A stretch of 64,000 bases of DNA from NCBI RefSeq assembly GCF_006716425.1, contig NZ_VFOZ01000001.1:2728001-2792000 (forward strand), written 5' to 3'. The DNA is from Actinoallomurus bryophytorum. GTDB taxonomy: Bacteria > Actinomycetota > Actinomycetes > Streptosporangiales > Streptosporangiaceae. Numbering within the stretch: position 1 is the first letter of the stretch; each line of letters opens with the position of its first letter. Shown piece after piece: positions 8,765 through 16,881 of this stretch. Both the position numbers and the translations under genes were made by a program. The notes under the pieces are model-generated. The model saw only the letters and a list, made by a program, of their open reading frames with translations, was not told where the DNA came from and searched no databases.

Positions 8765-10135
8765 ATGAGACCACGGGTCACCGGTTTACGGCGCGTGAGG
8801 ACGGCCGTCGCGGCGGCGCTGGCGCTGGCCGGCGTGCTCGGTGTGCCGGCGGCGGCCCGCGCCGACGACGTCGCGGTGTACTCCGGGACGTTCGACGGGC
8901 TGCCGTACAAGGCCGAGGTGCCGGCGCGGTGGAACGGCACGCTGCTGCTGTACAGCAACGTCAACGACCAGCAGATCCTGCTGGCCAGCTACCCCGAGTC
9001 GGAGCAGTGGCTGCTGGACCACCATTACGCGCTCGCGGCGGCGTCGACGACGGACGTCCGGGCCACGCTCCAGGGGCAGCGGTCCATGCTCGACTGGTTC
9101 GACTCCCACATCGGCAAGCCGCGCCGCACCATCTCCTGGGGGCAGTCACTGGGCGGCGTCTCCGCCGTCCTGCTGGCCGAGCGGCAGCCATGGCGTTTCG
9201 ACGGCGTCGGCACCCTCTGCGCGCCGCTCGGCGGGCTGATCAGCACCTGGAACAGCTTCCTCGACCTGAACTTCGCCACCAAGACCCTGCTCGCACCGGA
9301 CAGCGACTGGCGGCTCGTGCACGTCACCGACCCGGACGGGGACACCGCCGAGCAGCAGCGGATCGTGCAGACCGCGCAGCAGACCCCGCAGGGACGGGCG
9401 CGGCTCGCGCTGGCCAACGCGGTGGCCGGGGCGCCGGCGTGGTTCAGCCCTCTGCACCCCCACCCGACCGACCTGGCAGAGGAGATCAACCAGCTCGCGC
9501 ACTTCGACACGTCGATGTTCCCGATCAGCGGCGGCAGCCTGCGGCAGACGTACGAGCAGACCGCCGGCGGCAACGCGTCCTGGAACACGGGCGTCGACTA
9601 TGGCCACCTGCTCACCATGTCGACCGAGCGAGACCTGGTGGTCAAGGCGTACCGGGCGGCCGGGCTGAGCCTGGCGAAGGACCTGCGGACGCTGGCCCGT
9701 ACGCCTCGGATCGCCGCCGACCCCGGCGCGGTGGCCTATCAGTACCGCTACGGCACCCCGCAGGGACACACGTCCTGGCCGGTCGTGACGCTGCATACGA
9801 CCGGTGACGGGGCCTCGCAGGTCGAGCACGAGCGGGAGTACGCCGACCAGGTCCGGCGCAACGGCGACCCGGCCGAGCTGCGGGAGCTGTTCGTCGATCG
9901 CGGCTGGCACTGCACCTACACCGCCTCCGAGGAGCTGGTCGCGCTGCAGGCCCTCCTGCACCGGGTCGACACCGGTCAATGGGGCGACCTGAGACCGGCC
10001 ACGCTCAACACGGCCGCGGGCCGCCTCCCGGCCGCGTACCAGCAGGTGCTGAGCTGGTACGACGGCGCCTGGGGGCAGGTCACACCCAACTTCATCCATT
10101 ACCGGCCCGCCCCGCTACCGCGCGCCTTCCCCTGA
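8765..10135 (+). CDS. Secreted alpha/beta-hydrolase
   Basis: 456 residues from the ATG preceded by GAGAGGGG. In-frame ATGs at 8741 and 8747 would overlap the GT39 stop and are alternatives. The N-terminus is a Sec signal (RVRTAVAAALALAGVLG, then AARADD as a probable cleavage region). The nucleophile elbow GQSLGG follows SW at about residue 125. A late Asp and His (VDRGWHCTYT) may complete the triad. Its position after two glycosyltransferases suggests a cell-surface role, perhaps a lipase or esterase, but the substrate is unknown. The 3' end overlaps the convergent monooxygenase gene by 37 bp. Confidence 0.8.
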   Translation: MRPRVTGLRRVRTAVAAALALAGVLGVPAAARADDVAVYSGTFDGLPYKAEVPARWNGTLLLYSNVNDQQILLASYPESEQWLLDHHYALAAASTTDVRATLQGQRSMLDWFDSHIGKPRRTISWGQSLGGVSAVLLAERQPWRFDGVGTLCAPLGGLISTWNSFLDLNFATKTLLAPDSDWRLVHVTDPDGDTAEQQRIVQTAQQTPQGRARLALANAVAGAPAWFSPLHPHPTDLAEEINQLAHFDTSMFPISGGSLRQTYEQTAGGNASWNTGVDYGHLLTMSTERDLVVKAYRAAGLSLAKDLRTLARTPRIAADPGAVAYQYRYGTPQGHTSWPVVTLHTTGDGASQVEHEREYADQVRRNGDPAELRELFVDRGWHCTYTASEELVALQALLHRVDTGQWGDLRPATLNTAAGRLPAAYQQVLSWYDGAWGQVTPNFIHYRPAPLPRAFP

Positions 10136-11475
10136 GGCGCGCCCCAGCGGGTGAGGGCCGTGTCGAGTGTTTCGAAGCCGTCGTCGACCCAGCCGACGTA
10201 GCCGTCCGGGCGGACCAGGAGTGTGTCCACGTCGATGTCGCCGCGGGGGTGCTGCACGCCGCCGTGGCGGGGGACGTCACCCAGCTCCAGGACGACGGGG
10301 CGGCCGGAGTGGAGGACGGAGGAGTCGAGATGGGGCATGCGGTGGCCGACCAGCGGGTGTTCGCCGGGGAGGTCGTAGTGGATGTCGAGACCGGAGATCA
10401 GGCCGGCGAGGTGGCGGTTGGCCTCGGGTATCCGCAGGAGGTCGCTCAGTATGTCGCGTAGAGCGGCGATGTCGTCGTCGGGGATCAGCAGGACGCCCTG
10501 CGCGCGTGTGTTGGCCAGAACGGCGGCGCCGGCCGGGTGGCGTTCGTCGTGGTAGGTGTCCAGCACCGTGGTGTTGCCGTGTAGTGCCGCTGCCAGTTTC
10601 CAGCCCAGGTTGAACGCGTCCTGGAGACCGAGGTTGAGGCCCTGTCCGCCGGTGGGGGTGTGAATGTGGGCGGCGTCGCCCGCGAACAGCACCCGGCCGT
10701 ACCGGTATCGCTCGACCTGGCGGGACGCGTCAGTGAAGCGTGAGGCCCACCGGATCTCGCGGACGTCCGGGACGGCGTGGCGGACCTCGTCGAGGGTGAT
10801 CGGTGCGTCACGATCGATGGTCTGCTGCTCGGGGCCGGCGATCAGCGCCCGGTACACCCCGTTCTGCAGTGGCAGGACGTCGACCATGCCGCCGCCTCCC
10901 GGCCGGTCGAACGACGGCAGTCGCCACTCGCTGGAGCGCTCCTGGGTGAGGGTGACGTCGGCGACCAGCGCTGACATGCGCCCGTCACGGCCGGGGAAGG
11001 GCACTTCCAGCAGCTTGCGGATGGTGCTGCGCCCGCCGTCGCAGGCCACCAGGTAGCGGCCGTGAAACGTCTGTCCTGCCTTGAGCGTGACGCCCTGCTC
11101 GTCTTGCTCGACGTCGGTGACCTCGTGTCCGCGCAGGACCGGGACGCCGCGTTCGGTGAGACGGTCTTCGAGGTAGTTCTCGATCCGTGCCTGCGGGATG
11201 CCGATCTGACGTTCGTTCCATGGGGTGTAGTCGAGCGGGATGCCGGCGAAATGCCCGGCGGGGATCGTGTCCACCGCTTGTTCGAGGAGCGGGTTCAACA
11301 TTCCGCGCAGGTCGAGAATCTGTGCGGAGCGTGGCTGAAGGTTGAGGGCCTTGGACTGTCCGGTGCGTTCGGGCAGCCTGTCCAGCACTACGGTGCTCAC
11401 GCCGGCGAGGGCGAGCTCGTTCGCGAGCATCAGGCCGGTCGGCCCCGCGCCCACCACGATCACGTCGGCGATCAT
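10099..11475 (-). CDS. FAD-dependent aromatic monooxygenase (PheA/TfdB, Rox-like)
   Basis: 458 residues. The Rossmann FAD motif is at residues ~6-20 (VVGAGPTGLMLANELALAG). The NADPH/FAD-associated DG motif is ACDGGRSTIRKLL, and the ribityl-binding GD motif is FAGDAAHIHTPTGGQGLNLG. This is a class A flavoprotein hydroxylase closest in look to actinomycete rifampicin-monooxygenase-like enzymes. The natural substrate may be an aromatic drug or metabolite. It starts by a four-base overlap inside the upstream membrane-protein gene and is the last gene of the TetR operon. Confidence 0.9.
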   Translation of the reverse strand: MIADVIVVGAGPTGLMLANELALAGVSTVVLDRLPERTGQSKALNLQPRSAQILDLRGMLNPLLEQAVDTIPAGHFAGIPLDYTPWNERQIGIPQARIENYLEDRLTERGVPVLRGHEVTDVEQDEQGVTLKAGQTFHGRYLVACDGGRSTIRKLLEVPFPGRDGRMSALVADVTLTQERSSEWRLPSFDRPGGGGMVDVLPLQNGVYRALIAGPEQQTIDRDAPITLDEVRHAVPDVREIRWASRFTDASRQVERYRYGRVLFAGDAAHIHTPTGGQGLNLGLQDAFNLGWKLAAALHGNTTVLDTYHDERHPAGAAVLANTRAQGVLLIPDDDIAALRDILSDLLRIPEANRHLAGLISGLDIHYDLPGEHPLVGHRMPHLDSSVLHSGRPVVLELGDVPRHGGVQHPRGDIDVDTLLVRPDGYVGWVDDGFETLDTALTRWGAPQGKARGSGAGR

Positions 11476-12164
11476 GCGCGCAGGTCCTTACGCTTGGTGT
11501 AGACGAAGTGGAACGTCGCGAGCGGTGCGGCGATCACCGGCCAGATGATGTTGAGTACGAGCGGTGCGACGTCCAGCGGCAGGACGAAGGCGCCGATCAC
11601 ATGCAGCACCGCGTTCAGCACGGTGGCCACACCCCAAACGACCGTCAGTGTCCGCAGCCCGTGCCGGAACTCCGCGTCGTTGTCCCAGCGGCTCTCCCAC
11701 TGGCGCAGCCCCTCCGGCCCGACCTTGGTCAGGACGAACGACCGGAACACCACCATCAGTGCGGGCCGCCCGTACACCACCGAGGCCAGCATCCACAGTC
11801 CGGCCATGCCGACGAGCATCCAGATCCAGGAGTCGCGGATCAGCAGCGCGCGAGGATCGCCGGTCAGCAGTGACAGCACGATGCCGAACACCATGAGCGC
11901 CAGAACGAAGAGTGCGGCGTAGTCGACCACCCGCCTCCTGGCGAACCGGGCGGCCACCACCACGATGGGCACGATCGAGGAGGCGATCAGCGCCTGCCAC
12001 AGGCTCGCACCCACCGCGCGCAGCCCGTACAGCACGACCAGCGGCACGATCAGGTCGATCGCGATGGGGATCAGGGGCGCCAGCCGTCCGGGGGTCTTCT
12101 GCTGACCGGAGTGCTTCGGCTGACCGGGGGTGTCGGGACGCTCGGTGAGTTCTGAGGACATCAT
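11472..12164 (-). CDS. VC0807-family-like integral membrane protein
   Basis: 230 residues with about six hydrophobic helices (for example PIAIDLIVPLVVLYGL, ALFVLALMVFGIVLSLL, TVVWGVATVLNAVLHVIGAF) and a basic C-terminus (YTKRKDLRA). The pattern resembles small VC0807-type membrane proteins. It overlaps the tetR stop (ATGA) and the monooxygenase start, so it is the middle gene of a coupled three-gene operon. It might take part in efflux or membrane housing for the monooxygenase substrate; that is inference. A second ATG lies one codon later. Confidence 0.75.
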   Translation of the reverse strand: MMSSELTERPDTPGQPKHSGQQKTPGRLAPLIPIAIDLIVPLVVLYGLRAVGASLWQALIASSIVPIVVVAARFARRRVVDYAALFVLALMVFGIVLSLLTGDPRALLIRDSWIWMLVGMAGLWMLASVVYGRPALMVVFRSFVLTKVGPEGLRQWESRWDNDAEFRHGLRTLTVVWGVATVLNAVLHVIGAFVLPLDVAPLVLNIIWPVIAAPLATFHFVYTKRKDLRA

Positions 12165-12769
12165 GACTGGTCCTTACGGGTTGCGTGATCGAAGAGGGCT
12201 ACGAGTTCGCGGGCATAGGCGGTGTGGTCGACGTCCGGCATGATCGCCACGGCATCGATCGCCGCGCGCAGGCTGACGGCCATCACATGCGGGTCGAATG
12301 CGCGGAACGCGCCCTCGGCCTGGCCCGCACGGAAGAATTCCTCCGCCACCGTCGACCAGGTGTCCGAGACCGTCGTCTCGGCGCCTCCGCGCGTTCCGGC
12401 GATGATCTCGACCAGAGCGCGGATGTGCGCGGGGTGGTCGCGCATGAACTCCAGGTTCGACTCGATGTATGAGGCGAGGGTGTCCCGCCGGGTGGTCGCG
12501 GCTTCCATGCGGGGGCGCATGAACGCGGCCGCGTCGCTCAGGGCGCTGTCGACCACCGCCTGGATCAGTTCGCTCTTGCCCTTGAAGTGGTACGAGATCA
12601 GCCGGGTGCTGCTCAGTCCGGCGTGTTCGGCGATCCGCCCGAACGACGCCTGGCCGTACCCCTTTGCCGCGATGACCTCGATGGCCGCGGCCATGATCTG
12701 TTCCCTCCGCGCAGTGGCGGTCGGGGAAAGCTCTCGATTAGTTACTTGCATGAGTAAGAGATTACTCAT
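12161..12769 (-). CDS. TetR/AcrR-family repressor of the monooxygenase operon
   Basis: 202 residues. Residues ~18-65 form the TetR HTH (AAAIEVIAAKGYGQASFGRI, then TRLISYHFKGKSELI). The rest is a helical ligand domain. Two starts are possible, ATG at 12769 and ATG at 12751. Both lie inside a perfect 36-bp palindromic operator, so the protein almost certainly represses its own operon, and the mRNA may be leaderless or very short-leadered. Downstream genes are coupled by ATGA overlaps. The inducer is unknown; a substrate of the FAD monooxygenase is the obvious candidate. Confidence 0.92.
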   Translation of the reverse strand: MSNLLLMQVTNRELSPTATARREQIMAAAIEVIAAKGYGQASFGRIAEHAGLSSTRLISYHFKGKSELIQAVVDSALSDAAAFMRPRMEAATTRRDTLASYIESNLEFMRDHPAHIRALVEIIAGTRGGAETTVSDTWSTVAEEFFRAGQAEGAFRAFDPHVMAVSLRAAIDAVAIMPDVDHTAYARELVALFDHATRKDQS

Positions 12770-12777
12770 GCAAGTAA
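12742..12777. promoter_or_regulatory. Perfect palindromic TetR operator over the tetR start
   Basis: TTACTTGCATGAGTAA (12742-12757), a 4-nt spacer (gaga), then its exact reverse complement TTACTCATGCAAGTAA (12762-12777). Each 16-bp arm is itself near-palindromic (TTACT-N6-AGTAA), so the site looks like two adjacent dimer sites. It covers both candidate start codons of the divergently placed tetR gene and is much more AT-rich than its flanks. Confidence 0.85.
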
Positions 12778-12958
12778 AAATGTCAAACCCGAACGTCCCG
12801 GCAACGGCATCCCCGACCGGCGCCGTCGCGCCAGTGTGCGTTCACACCCCCCGGTGGGGCGTGGTTGGAACGTTCCATCTTCTGACTCTGCCTCCCTGTC
12901 GTTTGTGAGGTCAACGGCGGGGAAGGGCAGCACGACAGCCCAGGTGAAGGGGGTCCTC

Positions 12959-13432
12959 GTGGATGCGATCACGCTGTTGAAGGACGACCACAAGACGGTC
13001 GAGAAGCTCTTCAAGAAGTTCGAGGAGGCCGGTGACGGAGCGAAGAAGACCAAGCAGAAGCTGGTCGAACAGATCACCGCCGAGCTCACCAAGCACACCT
13101 ACATCGAAGAGACGATCTTCTATCCGGCCGCGCGGAAGGTCGTCCCGGCAACCGAGGACCATGTGCTGGAGAGCGTCGAGGAGCATCACATCGTGGTGTG
13201 GCTGCTGTCCGAGCTCGCCAAGCTCGACCCGTCGGACGAGACCTACGACGCCAAGGTGACCGTGCTCATCGAAAACGTCCGCCACCACGTCGAGGAAGAG
13301 GAGCAGGACTGGTTTCCCGAAGTCCGCAAGGGCATGGGCCGAAAGACGCTTCAGGAGCTCGGCGAGCAGATGACCACTGCCAAGGCCGACGCCCCCACCG
13401 ACCCGCTGAAAATCCCCAGCGCCAAGGCCTGA
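12959..13432 (+). CDS. Hemerythrin HHE-domain protein
   Basis: 157 residues from GTG at 12959, preceded by AAGGGGG. The protein is a four-helix bundle with the expected His/Glu pattern: LKDDHKTVEKLF, TYIEETIFYPAAR, EEHHIVVWLL and HHVEEEEQDWFPEV. These would bind a diiron site for oxygen or nitric oxide sensing or storage. The C-terminus (~135-157) is a disordered Ala/Lys/Pro tail. It is transcribed away from tetR, so its promoter lies in 12778-12950. Longer in-frame starts are possible but lack coding character. Confidence 0.88.
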   Translation: MDAITLLKDDHKTVEKLFKKFEEAGDGAKKTKQKLVEQITAELTKHTYIEETIFYPAARKVVPATEDHVLESVEEHHIVVWLLSELAKLDPSDETYDAKVTVLIENVRHHVEEEEQDWFPEVRKGMGRKTLQELGEQMTTAKADAPTDPLKIPSAKA

Positions 13433-13666
13433 TCGCTACAGCAGGCACAGACACCCGCTCATGCAGCGGCTCCGGCCGGTGAAAGGGATGTCCATGATGA
13501 AACGGCCGCGAACGCGACTGCGATGAAGTCGCGGTACCACAGCCATACCCGGTCGACCTCGGTGGGCGACTATCCCGCTCCTGCATCGCCAGACCAAGCC
13601 CCGAGGCAACCTAGGGACTTGCTCGGTGTTCCTGATGGGCGCGGTCGCCCACCGCACAAAAGCGTA

Positions 13667-13701
13667 GAGGCCCTGCCCCTCCGAAGGAGGGGCAGGGCCT
13701 C
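13667..13701. terminator. 16-bp perfect hairpin, bidirectional terminator-like
   Basis: GAGGCCCTGCCCCTCC (13667-13682), loop GAA, then its exact complement (13686-13701). It lies between convergent genes. There is no T-tract, as is usual in high-GC actinomycetes. Its right arm abuts the stop codon of the integrase fragment. Confidence 0.75.
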
Positions 13702-13920
13702 AGGCGTCTATGGCGATATTCAGGCTCTGACCGAGACGGGCCGCGCGCCCGACCTCGGGTATCCCGTCATCGGCCAGCCACGTTTGGTGGATGTGCCGCC
13801 CTTCGTGGAACGTGTAGCCGGGCAGGATCGGCGGGACATCCATCGGAACGGGCCGTCCGAGGTCGACGGCGGGCAAGGCCGGCCGGCATGCGAGCAGTGG
13901 ACGAGTGCCGTGCCGGCCAG
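13700..13920 (-). pseudogene. C-terminal fragment of a tyrosine recombinase/integrase
   Basis: Minus-strand translation ends in a run that matches the box II pattern of actinomycete tyrosine integrases: PPILPGYTFHEGRH, then HQTWLADDGIPEVGRAARLG. The R-H-x-x-H/T-W-L-x-x-D-G-I-P arrangement and the RLG that precedes the catalytic region are recognisable. After RLG the frame stops within 12 residues, so the final His/Tyr region is lost, and the N-terminal catalytic half is absent, replaced by the DUF3050 gene. An ATG at 13843 could start a 47-residue peptide, but a relic is more likely. Confidence 0.65.
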
Positions 13921-13926
13921 GGCGGA

Positions 13927-14712
13927 TCAGCGCTCGCGGGTGGCCGCGAGGATGCCGTCCCACAGTTTGAGCCGCGCGGCGAAGGCGAGGTTGATGGTGT
14001 CCTCGCACTCCGCCCACTTGGCGTCGTCGTCGCACAGGTCGACGAGCATCTGCATCGCCATGGGCGTGTGTTCCTCGCTGTCCACCTGGATGTGCCGCCT
14101 CAGGTAGTCGACGAATGTCGTCAGGTCGCCCGAGCCTGCGTTCAGGGCCGACACCTGGTCGAACATGTCGGGGATCAGGTCCTCGCGGCCGAACGCGAAT
14201 GCCGCGGCCTGGCAGTGCACCGGCGCGTCGGAGATGAAGTTCCAGGTCACCGCGACGAACTCGGCTGACGGAGCCGGCACCTCGGCCTCGCGCAGCGAAG
14301 CGAGTACGGGCTTGCCGGCACGCAGCAGGTCGATGAACGCGTCCACCCGGGTCGTGTCGGCGCCCGCCTGCCGCATTCCGTCCAGGTACAGCTCGAAGTG
14401 GCTGATGAAGCCGCCGTCCAGCTCGTCGCTCTCCTCGACCAGCGTGATGTCGTTGATGAGCCGCCGGCTGACCATCCCACCGGTCGGCACCCACGGCACC
14501 TCGACGCAGGTCAGGTTGCGCTGCAGGGACTTCAGCAGGGACATGAAGTCCCAGACCGCGTACACGTGGTGCTCCATGAACGTCACCACTGTGTCCTTGG
14601 TCTTCAGCCCCCCGTACAGCGGGTGGCTGACCACCTTCTGGCGGGCCGGCTCGACCGCGGCCTTGAGCTTCTCGATGGCGGGATTCGTGTCATCCCAGTC
14701 ATAGCGCGACAT
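13927..14712 (-). CDS. DUF3050 family, heme-oxygenase-like helical protein
   Basis: 261 residues, all helical. The family pattern is clear: [20 protein letters not shown] near residue 50, the [19 protein letters not shown] stretch, [11 protein letters not shown], and [14 protein letters not shown] near 205. The Glu/His placement resembles heme-oxygenase-like diiron proteins, so a non-heme iron oxidase is possible, but no reaction has been assigned to my knowledge. AAAGGGA precedes the ATG. It stands alone between an integrase fragment and a gene-poor stretch. Confidence 0.82.
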   Translation of the reverse strand: MSRYDWDDTNPAIEKLKAAVEPARQKVVSHPLYGGLKTKDTVVTFMEHHVYAVWDFMSLLKSLQRNLTCVEVPWVPTGGMVSRRLINDITLVEESDELDGGFISHFELYLDGMRQAGADTTRVDAFIDLLRAGKPVLASLREAEVPAPSAEFVAVTWNFISDAPVHCQAAAFAFGREDLIPDMFDQVSALNAGSGDLTTFVDYLRRHIQVDSEEHTPMAMQMLVDLCDDDAKWAECEDTINLAFAARLKLWDGILAATRER

Positions 14713-15076
14713 ACTGATCGTCCCTTTCCTGGAGCAGATGGATCACCTGGGGGTTTCCCTCAGGAGCGTGGACACCGGCGGTTATGCAGCGGGCAGCACT
14801 TCATCGGTCTGCTGCTCGTGGTTGGTATGCATGACGAGGCGCACGTTCCGGCCGGCTCAGTACCGCGAGTTCCCTATGCAGTGCAACAAACAATGACCGC
14901 AAATGCTGAGCCGGGTATTCGCAGCGACCGGCGGTGACCGGTCGACCCCGATGCCGGACCATCAGCGGTTACAAGAAGTGTGGGAACATGAGCGCCGAGC
15001 ACAGGGCCAGATCCCCCGCTGCCACATCCGGCCTAAGGCGCAACCCCGAAGGTCAAGGCGAAGGTGAAGATCCTCT
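14713..15076. other. Non-coding gap of about 360 bp
   Basis: No convincing gene. It presumably carries the DUF3050 promoter. At its right end GTGAAGA (15064-15070) and TCTTCAC (15074-15080) form a small perfect hairpin overlapping the stop of the HTH gene and may help end that transcript. Confidence 0.5.
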
Positions 15077-15313
15077 TCACTCAGGCGAGCCAGTCTGCTG
15101 CCGCGCCGAATTCTGCGGCATGAGCTCCATAATCTCTCCGAGGTCATATTCCGCGCGCCCGGGGGTACCATAGCGAGTAAGCTTGCCGCGACTCGCCCAC
15201 TTCCTAATGGTCGCCACGGATACGCCGGCGGCAAGCGCCGCGAGCTCGGTCGGCACCGTGGTGTGGCCACTGGATCTCGCCGCACCAAATGGTTCGCCAT
15301 GCGAGCGCATCAC
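15077..15313 (-). CDS. Small MerR/excisionase-like HTH protein
   Basis: 78 residues. The centre (~20-62) is a winged-HTH of the MerR/excisionase type: ELAALAAGVSVATIRKWASR, then GKLTRYGTPGRAEYDLGEI. The Gly-x-Pro turn forms the wing. Proteins like this are common in actinomycete integrative elements next to zinc-ribbon partners. The ATG overlaps the stop of the upstream zinc-ribbon gene by four bases, so the two are translated together. With an integrase fragment nearby, an excisionase or element-control role is plausible. Confidence 0.8.
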   Translation of the reverse strand: MMRSHGEPFGAARSSGHTTVPTELAALAAGVSVATIRKWASRGKLTRYGTPGRAEYDLGEIMELMPQNSARQQTGSPE

Positions 15314-15939
15314 AATGCACGCAGGTCAAGTTGGCGGCTGAGGTTCAGCCACTCCCGTGGCTGCCAGGTATGTCCGGCGCCACAGGTGACCTGGGGTGGC
15401 AAATAGTGTTGGGCGACGTTGATGCTGGCGCGAACAATCTGGCCGCATCCCTCCCTGGGACAGGGAGCAAGCTCGATCGTCCGCACCTGTACCGGATTGA
15501 GCACTCTCTTGACCGACCGGACGAGGCCGGCGATCTCTTCGACCAAGACGGGGGCAACGGCGTGAGTCGCCAGCCAGTCCGACCAAGTCTTGATGAACGA
15601 AGCGAGTCTGCGGACGTCACGGCTACCGGGGCCGGCCACCCCGCGCTCCTCCACGATCATGTCGCACCAAGAGGAGAGTACGCAGATCACGTTTTCGCGC
15701 ACGGCCACGGTCTTGTCGTTAAGAGAGATCCCCGTCGGTCGGCGACCGCCTATCACCCTGATCGGATCCTGGCGGTGTACCTCCAGCTCAGCCTCACAAG
15801 CCTGATACATCTCAGGAAGTGTGGTGAGGTGCGTGGCTAAAGAGTTCCGGCATGACACGCACAGCCTCAGACCGCGAAATATCTCGCCTCTCGTTAGGGG
15901 AGCGGCACAGCTTGAGACGCCACACTCCTGTTGCTTCAC
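15310..15939 (-). CDS. Zinc-ribbon hypothetical protein of an integrated element
   Basis: 209 residues from GTG at 15939, chosen because GAGGTGA lies 8 nt upstream. The 82 residues upstream in frame look non-coding. Two cysteine clusters bracket the protein: C..SSC...CVSC near residues 6-35, and CPREGCGQ...CGAGHTW near 165-190. The middle is helical (SFIKTWSDWLATH). The layout suggests a DNA- or protein-binding zinc protein. I do not recognise a named family. It is coupled to the small HTH gene. Confidence 0.68.
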   Translation of the reverse strand: MKQQECGVSSCAAPLTRGEIFRGLRLCVSCRNSLATHLTTLPEMYQACEAELEVHRQDPIRVIGGRRPTGISLNDKTVAVRENVICVLSSWCDMIVEERGVAGPGSRDVRRLASFIKTWSDWLATHAVAPVLVEEIAGLVRSVKRVLNPVQVRTIELAPCPREGCGQIVRASINVAQHYLPPQVTCGAGHTWQPREWLNLSRQLDLRAL

Positions 15940-16623
15940 TGAAATCACCTCGCCCGTTCTCAAGTCGTTCACGTCTTGAATTAGCCAGGGCACAGCGAAT
16001 CGACCGCGCCAGCCGATGGCCGGCCGTTGGGTGGGAAGTTGTTGCCCCGTGATCAGGCGGCCTTCGGAGGCGATCTGGAAAGCGTTGAGAGATGCTTTCC
16101 AGCGCGTGGTCCACCTCTTGCGATACTTGCCCCGTCGAACGATTGACCATATTCGCGGTACTATCACCTGCTCAGGTCGGGCCATGCCGGGTCGAGATGA
16201 TCAGCTACTTCTCGCACGAGCATAGATATCCTCCTATTTGACGTCAATAGGCATCTGCGCGGACCGCCAGCGGATTAACAAGCCTTTAACGCTAACATCG
16301 GTTGCTCTGTGTGATCCCCATATGGCGTGGCCGTTCTCGTGCGTGATGGAGCAATATAAGAACGGCGGTGATGGTCCCAGCATGCTGGGATCGGGGCCAA
16401 CCCGGCGCAGATCCTTGAACCACGCGATGAGCAGGGCGTTAACACGTTCGCGTTACTCGATCTGGCCACTGTTGCCTCATCTAAGTCGGAAAGTAAATAC
16501 TCAGCTGAGCGTATGCCGGCGAACCTCGTCCCATGTTGGCGCATGGAGTCGGACGGCTGCGGTGAGTGTGACAATGTGGCCAAGGACTTCGAGCCGATCA
16601 GAGAAGGCAGCGGGCCTTTCCTC

Positions 16624-16687
16624 TACGCATCTCGACGCATCTGCAATACGCATCTCGACGCATCTCTGTACGCGTCTCGACGCACCC
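16624..16687. repeat. Three 19-bp iteron-like direct repeats
   Basis: TACGCATCTCGACGCATCT occurs exactly at 16624-16642 and 16647-16665. A third, diverged copy (TACGCGTCTCGACGCACCC) is at 16669-16687. Spacers are 4 and 3 nt, so the period is 22-23 bp, about two helical turns. Each unit also holds two copies of ACGCATCT-like sequence. This resembles protein-binding iterons or an operator array. Confidence 0.75.
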
Positions 16688-16751
16688 CCGAACCGGACAC
16701 TCGGGCTGAGACCACTATTAAGCCGGATCCTTGGGGGCAATGACCGGGAAA

Positions 16752-16783
16752 CCGGAGGAGCTTTGACTCGCCGGAGGGGCTTT
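16752..16783. repeat. Two 13-bp tandem repeats
   Basis: CCGGAGGAGCTTT and CCGGAGGGGCTTT are separated by 6 nt about 100 bp upstream of the ECF41 start. They may be regulatory or chance; they contain ribosome-binding-site-like cores but no gene follows them directly. Confidence 0.45.
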
Positions 16784-16881
16784 AATTAGCGGGACCACCA
16801 TCCGCCGGCCGCCTCGCCACGGGGAGCTCGACTGGGAGCACGCTACCCGTCGTGGCGCCAAGGCTTCGAGGACGAACCCGC

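Larger units (their letters stand above)
15940..16881. other. Gene-poor, lower-GC stretch of about 940 bp
   Basis: No frame is convincing: codon use is poor and no domain is visible. GC is visibly lower than in neighbouring coding DNA, especially 16200-16600. It contains two sets of short direct repeats, listed separately, and probably the promoter of the ECF41 gene. It may be residue of an integrated element. Confidence 0.5.

Noticed and set aside
13700-13843. A possible 47-residue peptide gene, even a RiPP precursor beside DUF3050
   Set aside because: The text matches the integrase box II pattern, so a recombinase relic explains it better.
16238-16789. Open frame of 183 codons on the plus strand
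   Set aside because: Composition is unlike neighbouring genes, it runs through the direct repeats and has no recognisable domain.
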